From Peromyscus leucopus (taxonomy: Eukaryota; Chordata; Mammalia; Rodentia; Cricetidae), in NCBI RefSeq assembly GCF_004664715.2, contig NC_051086.1, forward strand, positions 74,179,486-74,243,485: 64,000 bases of DNA. Reading direction: 5' to 3'. The notes beneath the pieces are model-generated. The model ran no database searches. It had not been told where the DNA came from and was given only the letters and a program-made list of their open reading frames with translations. Position numbers and translations under genes: made by a program. Below, one piece after another: positions 58,111-64,000 of the stretch. Positions within the stretch are counted from its first letter, which is position 1, and every line of letters begins with the position of its first letter.

Positions 58111-60260
58111 AACTAAGGTGCTTAGCCAACCCTACACAAATACGTCAAAAGAAACCATACCCATACATCACAAACTGCTCAAAATTAAAGAAGAGGAAAC
58201 AAAATAAAAATTTAAGGCAGAGCATATTATTTATAGAGAGACAACTGTTTAATGCCACTTTTTTTTTTTTTTTTTTTTAAGCCACTAGTTTGTAATTCTC
58301 CTGGGATGCTTGTAAAAACTAAGATTTGTGCTACTGAGACAGAACCTGTTGGGGCTAACAATTTGATATGTGATCTGTGTTCAAGTTCACTATGAGACAT
58401 TAACAATCATCTTAGTGATTTATGCACACAGGAATATGATCTGAGATGTTATACATTAAACTAAATGTCGGTAATTGAGATTTGGTTTCTTTTGTGAGTT
58501 TCATGGAGACATTTGCTGCAAGGTAAATTTTTCTGTATTAGTCGTTCATTCTCATATTATCCAACAAGGTTAGCAGGATGGCAGAAAAACAGTTACTCAG
58601 CAGGCAGCTCAACTAGAAATTGGCCTACAACATTTCAGCATATGCTTGACTTGTATGTCCAAGACCAGAGCTAGCCAGTCTATGGTTTGGTCTCAGTTTG
58701 ATAACCCATGAGGTGGTGACTGATGCTTCATTTCCTAGCATATGGACCTTTTCACTCTTCCCTTATACATTTTTTCCCTTGACTTTTGAAAGAAATTCTC
58801 TGTTTAATACTTTCTCATTCTTGTCCCTATAGTCTTCTCCCTTTTAAGTATAAAAAAAAGCAATTAAGTAATTGGGGATACAAGTGTTTAATAAAAGTGA
58901 AATAAACTGATATTCCCTGTTACCTACAGATGCCTTGGAAAGATAAATGAGAACCCAGCCAATTAATGGATTCAGTACAACACCAGGGAAGGGAAAGAAT
59001 GAAGTGAAGATGAGATAAAAAAAAAATTTGTTTATATAATTTTTATGTTATTTTGGTATCAGCCTCATGGAAACATGTTACCTATTTCCTAAAATGTGTG
59101 TGTTTGTGTGCGTGTGCGTGTGTGTGTGTCTGTGTCTGTGTATGCTCCTGTGTGTGTAAGAATAAACATTAGCCTTGTCATAAGACAAATCCAACCTATT
59201 TATACTTTTAGTCTTATCTATCCTGCCTAACCCTAAATGTGAGCTACTACCTTTTGTTTTTTCTGCATTTTATGCAAGAAGATATAAATATTAACAAATT
59301 TCATCCTTTCAGCACTTTCTTACACAAATACAATATAGTATACTCACACTACTTGGCATCTTCTCTCCTGTGTGACAGTAAAGATACTTTCTCATGTACA
59401 GATCCTCTTTTCCCCCTAACTGTACAGTAATAATATATCACATAGCTATTTGTTTAACCAGTCCCCAACTAATGAATACTTAGGTTTATTAGCCACCATT
59501 GCCTACCATATTGTAAAGAATAGCCTCATAAATACTTAAGTGTATGAGTGCAGCATACCTTCCTAGAGTTAAGAGATTGCTGTGAATTTACGGCCAGCCT
59601 CAGCCACCTAGTGAGTTCTGGGTCAGCCTGCACTATAGAGTAGAACATTGTAAAAGAAAAATAAAATAAAATCCATCAACCAACCAATCTTTATGCTTTA
59701 CTGACAGTTTTCTAAGAAATCTGAATCTCAGTACACATGTTTTGGAGATCTTTCTAATTACTATAGATTTGGGCAAGTTCCATTTCAAGTCCCAGTCCCC
59801 TCTTCTGTACAAAAGGAATAGTGATGATGTCAATAACCAAAAAAAAAAAAAAAAAAAAAAAAAAAACTTTTGCAAATACATATATAAAGTCAACAAAGTT
59901 ACAGAGCATTTTTATATGTAGGCAATTTCATGAAATTAGTGTGGCCATCATTCTCACCAATTTTGAAAACCATTCCTCATCTTCCTTTGTCTGTCACTGT
60001 ATTTCCCAGAACTGACTACCATGAACAAAATCAGAGAAAAAGATATAGTGAAGGCTTATTATGGGTGGTAGTAAGTGCTACATTAGGAATTTTATTTACA
60101 TTTCATGACCTTTGTGTGACTCCTAAGAAGTATTCTTAGAGAAAAATGAATTCCGAGTGGCTAACATTTCATGCTGTGCCAAACTGCTAAGTGGAAGCAA
60201 GGCTAAGATTTTTGACATGGGTCTGACTGTAAAGTCTCTACTTTTCTATACCATCTGTTG

Positions 60261-60871
60261 TGTAGCAGTTTCCTCTAAAGCTGAAACCTCCCATCTTGGA
60301 GGGAGGATCCTTAAAACACAGAATGCTTAAGGGGAGGTGAGACAACAGGGTATTCTAAGAGGAAGTGAAATATTCCATTCTGTAGGGAATGTCCTCATGC
60401 TCAGGAAGTAATCAACTCCATAGGTTCAGGAAATCACTGAAACTGACAAGATTCACTAGTTCCCCACTACTGCCCTCTCCCAGCATATATAAGCTGTAAG
60501 GGTTGCTGAGAGACACTCTCAGACAAGATGAGCCACCTAGAACAGGCTTAGACCAGCAAAGCTACCTGGAAGAAGCTAAGATCAGCTAAGCCACTTGGAA
60601 GAAACAGAAGCTGAGCTGCCTAGAAGAGGCCCAGAACAACTGAGCTGCCTGAAAGAGACACTATCCTGTTGAGATGGCTCTAGGTTGTACAGTGATAGGT
60701 AGATCCCCAGCTTTCATGAGCTGTCACTCACGCTGGCATGGGCTTTGGTGACGCAGAATCTTTGAGTCATTTCTGCTCCTGTATGTAACCCCTCACCCTT
60801 ACTCCTGTAAGTAACCCCAGTAAAACTCATGGTTCACCAAGTTGGACTTTGGTGGTATCTGTACTTCTGTC
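60261..60871 (+). mobile_element. Probable ERV LTR
   Basis: Starts TGTAGCAGTTTCC, has a TATA motif (GCATATATAAGCTG near 60484) and is flanked by a possible 5-bp duplication TGTTG (60256-60260 and 60872-60876), as for ERVL-type elements. The right terminus lacks a clean CA, so the boundary is tentative. The centre has repeated GAGCCACCTAGAA/GAGCTGCCTAGAA-like units. Confidence 0.6.
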
Positions 60872-61009
60872 TGTTGTAGGTTCCATATCTGGGGTAAGTA
60901 GATGCTTGTTCACATCTTCCCAGAAACAGTGTCACACAACATCATGTTTTCTTACATAAGGAGCCAGAACACCATGGCAGTGGTTCTCTATTGCTCCTGA
61001 CATACTTAC

Positions 61010-61109
61010 AGGGTGGGTGTTTCTGTATTTTCTGATGCTAGCAAATCCACCTGTGGATGAAGCCTGGGATACAAGTTGTTTGTTATAACAGGACTCGGAG
61101 AGCTGACAC
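61010..61109 (-). CDS. TOM1L1: TOM1L1 exon VSSPSPVITNNLYPRLHPQ
   Basis: A 100-bp exon, acceptor AATATTTTAG and donor GTAAGT. The first two bases complete Ser, and the frame reads VSSPSPVITNNLYPRLHPQ followed by VDLLASENTETPT plus CT. It matches human VTNNLKPSLHPQMNLLALENTE. The junction with 55835-55886 gives one residue more (TPTLFAQ) than the human IPPFAQ. Confidence 0.92.
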
Positions 61110-62338
61110 CTAAAATATAAAATGCATGTGTTTTATTTTTAAGGCAATTTTTATCATGCTCATGGTTACTATTATTATTATCCTCAATTTCCAAGTTAAA
61201 GAAAGAGATTAATTTAGATACTTTTGTCACGAGGGTTTCCTCTAAGAGAGACTAAAAAGCATCATTTATAGGGGACAGAAAAAGAAACAAAGACAGATAA
61301 TCCCTGCCACATAAGGAGGCTGTCATAAATGGAAAAGATTACATATTGGATTTTCCAAAATCTCAAGCTGAACCAAAATGGAAAAGATTGTGCATGTCTT
61401 CTGCCTAGCACGAAAGTGAACAGTTAGAATTTCTTCAGAGCTCAGCCTTCACCTCTAAGCTCTTAAACTCTCATACTGTTAAGACACCAAAAGGGAATAA
61501 TTATCCTCCTTTGCCCAAATTCCATAATAAAAACCCATGAAAACTCTCCAGTACAAGTGGTTCCACACATCTCACTAGCTTACAGAAGCAAGCTGCCAAT
61601 ATTTCAGCAATGAAGCAAGCTGTAAGCAAACCACAAATTCAATACTGAATACTTTTGCTGTGGAAACACCAAAATGTAAGAGAAAAACAAATTATGGGTT
61701 GGCTAAAATTTTAGAATTTTGAATTTTTTTTTCAACTTGCTTATTTTGTAGCATAACAAAACTTGTTGGAAATAAGGGTAGAAGATACTAAAAGTTAGAT
61801 AAGGTGGGTAACTTCAAGCCTACAGTGCATTTTGCAAATACCATTTCATTCTTCTTCACAATTTTTTCAGGAAACCACTGCTTCATTTCAGAAAGTAAGG
61901 AAGTCTCAAAGGTTAGGGGCAGAACTGGACCTCCAACTTGCATTTCTAACTACCTTCACATTTCACTATTATCCGGTCTTGCTTCATAATTCCTGAATTA
62001 CTTTGTCTGCATCAATTATTCCCTGTGCTATAGCAGAGAAATCTAACAATAATAGTCTATGTCCAGAAGAGATTTAAATATTGGCTAGTGAGGAGCAAAA
62101 CCTCTGGAGGTCAGGTAAATTCCATGGCATTCTAAGTCAGTGGGATGAGTTCCAAAGCCCTCCACTGCACACCCCATTCATTTGCTGGATCTAACTCAAC
62201 CATTTTGCAGGGAAGTGATTACATCTCTGATAGTCAAACTGACTTCTGTCCTTCTCGGGGCATTCAACTAGGAGACCAAGGAGAACTATTTCCTATCACA
62301 GTCCTATACAGTGAAAGAAGGCCCAGTTGCTTATTTAC

Positions 62339-62456
62339 TTAAGCCTGAAAGCTGAGCATTCACAGAGTTGAGTACATCCCCATTGGACATAGGTGTTGGC
62401 AGGATGGGACTAAGGTCGAGAAGATCACAGGAAGGAGCAGAGGGCTCATTGGAAGT
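62339..62456 (-). CDS. TOM1L1: TOM1L1 exon TSNEPSAPSCDLLDLSP
   Basis: A 118-bp exon, acceptor TTTGTTTTCAG and donor GTAAAT. It encodes TSNEPSAPSCDLLDLSPILP and ends NAQLSGL plus one base. DLLDLSP is a clathrin-box-like motif in the human protein's clathrin-binding region. Human has SEPSAPSQDLLDLSP. Confidence 0.94.
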
Positions 62457-62765
62457 CTGAAAACAAAGCAAACAAAGAGACAATTTAGGGGGAAAGTCAT
62501 GCAACTTATCCTGGCTCTCTTCACATACATTCCTTTGGATATTTTCTGAGGAAAACTTCAGGCCATGGCATCTCACTATGCACATGAGTCCTTCCTTAAC
62601 TAGAGACCCTTCTCACAACTTAAGGTGGAAGTCACACCTCCAAAGCCACTGCAGGGTGTCAATGTATTTCCTCTTTGAAAGAGCTGTTTCTAGGCAATCT
62701 TTGCTACCTGAAGGATAATTAGTAAGAACGTAATCATTTACTTTACGGCATTTCTAATCACTTAC

Positions 62766-62826
62766 ATTGGTGGCTTCCTTCGGGTTCCTGTTCTGTTCCA
62801 AAAGCCTTTGTTGGTTTCGAGTAAAC
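62766..62826 (-). CDS. TOM1L1: TOM1L1 exon FTRNQQRLLEQN (end of GAT domain)
   Basis: A 61-bp exon, acceptor TTTAAACAG and donor GTAAGT. One base completes Arg, then FTRNQQRLLEQNRNPKEATN. It is the end of the last GAT-domain helix and the following linker. TOM1L1 is an endosomal-sorting and Src-signalling adaptor with VHS and GAT domains; those upstream exons are not in the window. Confidence 0.94.
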
Positions 62827-63591
62827 CTGTTTAAATTAGCAAAGCGCAACATCACTTATCAAACAGACCCTAGCAGTATTAAATACACAGATAGTTGCTA
62901 TACTGATGTCAAGCCTCACACCCTTACTCAATCCCAGGAAAATACCTTTAGGAACTAACTCTTCTCCAGGGGTGGAGATATGGCTGAGTGACAGAGTTCA
63001 AAGCTCTGTATTTAGTCCCCAATACACAGCTAAGCCACCAAAACCCTTTCTTCTAGTTTACCCTCTTAGAAAAAACTGTGAGGAAATAAAAAAGTTAAAA
63101 AAAAACTTAATGAATCCCATGTTCTAGAAGTTAGCACTATTAATAATATGTGCAGTATGTGTATTCTCTAAGTGACTTTATTTCTGTATTAATTTACTTA
63201 CTTTGAGACAGTGTTTTGCTCTGTAGCACAGGCTAGATCTATGATCTTCCTGCCTGAACCTGGAATACTAGAATTATAGGCATGTGCCACTGTGTCTAAC
63301 TACTTTTAAACTTAGTTGAAATTATACTTTATGCAATTCTGCATCCTAATTCAATTGTGTTATATTTTTCTAGTCACTTAGAACTGTAATTTTTAATGCC
63401 TATAATATTTTACCATAATAAATCAACAACACCTTTGCCAATTCTTATGTTCAAATATAAAGTTGTTTCTTACTTTGTCATTATAAATAATTTTCATAAA
63501 ATTAATCCAACAGTTGCACAGATGGCCCTGATTAAACTAAATGAGGTGTTCAACTAAACAAAAAAAAAAGTTGTGAATTTGGAAAGGTACT

Positions 63592-63625
<34 letters not shown>

Positions 63626-64000
63626 GATAGAATAAGAGGAGAAAAAGACAGGGCTTAGGGAAAGGGAAGCCAGGGTAAATTATATGCATGTATAAAACTG
63701 TCAAAGAATTAACTTAATAAAAATATTCAAAAGCATGAAAAGTAATTTAGTGTTCAGTGTACCATCTTTAAGATACCTGATCTGAAAGAAAAGACTGACC
63801 TTTTACAGTTTGGACTTAATTTCCCATTTCCTGTCTACCAAGGTAAAAGAGAAGCAGTTAGAACAGTTGGAAAATAAAAGACCAGTGAAGCTATAGAAGT
63901 CCACATCACTCCCTACTCCCTACATGTCTGTGAATCCGACTCTCTGAACCTCAGTGTTCTGCCTGCTAAATGCGAATAACATTTGAGCCATGTCTTCAGA
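62827..64000 (-). other. TOM1L1 intron, continues past the window
   Basis: No further TOM1L1 exon found to the right edge. Contains an ID-like fragment (about 62970-63040), an antisense B1-like fragment (63195-63300) and a GT microsatellite. Confidence 0.65.
63592..63624. repeat. (GT)n microsatellite
   Basis: About 16 GT units. Confidence 0.95.

Overview
The window is mammalian nuclear DNA, most likely from a cricetid or other muroid rodent. The evidence is abundant B1/B2/B3/ID-type SINEs, rodent LINE-1 3-prime ends, class II ERV solo LTRs, long CA/GT/TC microsatellites, and exons with GT/AG splice sites inside large introns. Nothing bacterial is present (no operons, no CRISPR). Two runs of exactly 500 N (6407-6906 and 51907-52406) divide it into three contigs.

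Three protein-coding genes are recognised by exon translation. They keep the order known from human 17q22: STXBP4, COX11, TOM1L1. COX11 is complete on the plus strand: four coding exons at 36507-36863, 38562-38717, 41339-41464 and 42114-42296, encoding 273 aa. STXBP4 lies head to head with it on the minus strand. A probable non-coding first exon ends at 36349, the start-codon exon is 20018-20145, and PDZ and following exons lie at 17933-18065, 7996-8102 and 7608-7827. TOM1L1 is tail to tail with COX11 on the minus strand. Its last seven coding exons are present (62766-62826, 62339-62456, 61010-61109, 55835-55886, 53107-53203, 52417-52468, 45064-45127), and its VHS-domain and most GAT-domain exons lie beyond the right edge. 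COX11 and STXBP4 share a compact CpG-rich promoter containing a TCTCGCGAGA palindrome.

The most striking anomaly is a clear STXBP4 exon at 4116-4212, homologous to the segment just before the coiled coil. It reads on the PLUS strand while every other STXBP4 exon is on the minus strand. The switch coincides with the first 500-N gap, so contig 1 (1-6406) is probably inverted in the scaffold, unless a real inversion breaks the gene.

Other notable structures: a perfect 335-bp inverted repeat (11387-11721 / 15710-16044) that includes a LINE-1 3-prime end and its flank and abuts a second 32-bp inverted match, resembling a two-step templated insertion; four TG...CA LTRs with 6-bp target duplications that carry an internal B1-like module; a 978-bp LTR inside COX11 intron 2; a defective class II ERV (47234-50104) with primer-binding site and polypurine tract; a duplicated segment flanking the last COX11 exon; and an apparent 1-bp deletion in a TOM1L1 exon next to the second gap, which a downstream splice acceptor would bypass. 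The rest is intron or intergenic repeat-rich DNA. Most other open frames are repeat-derived or chance.
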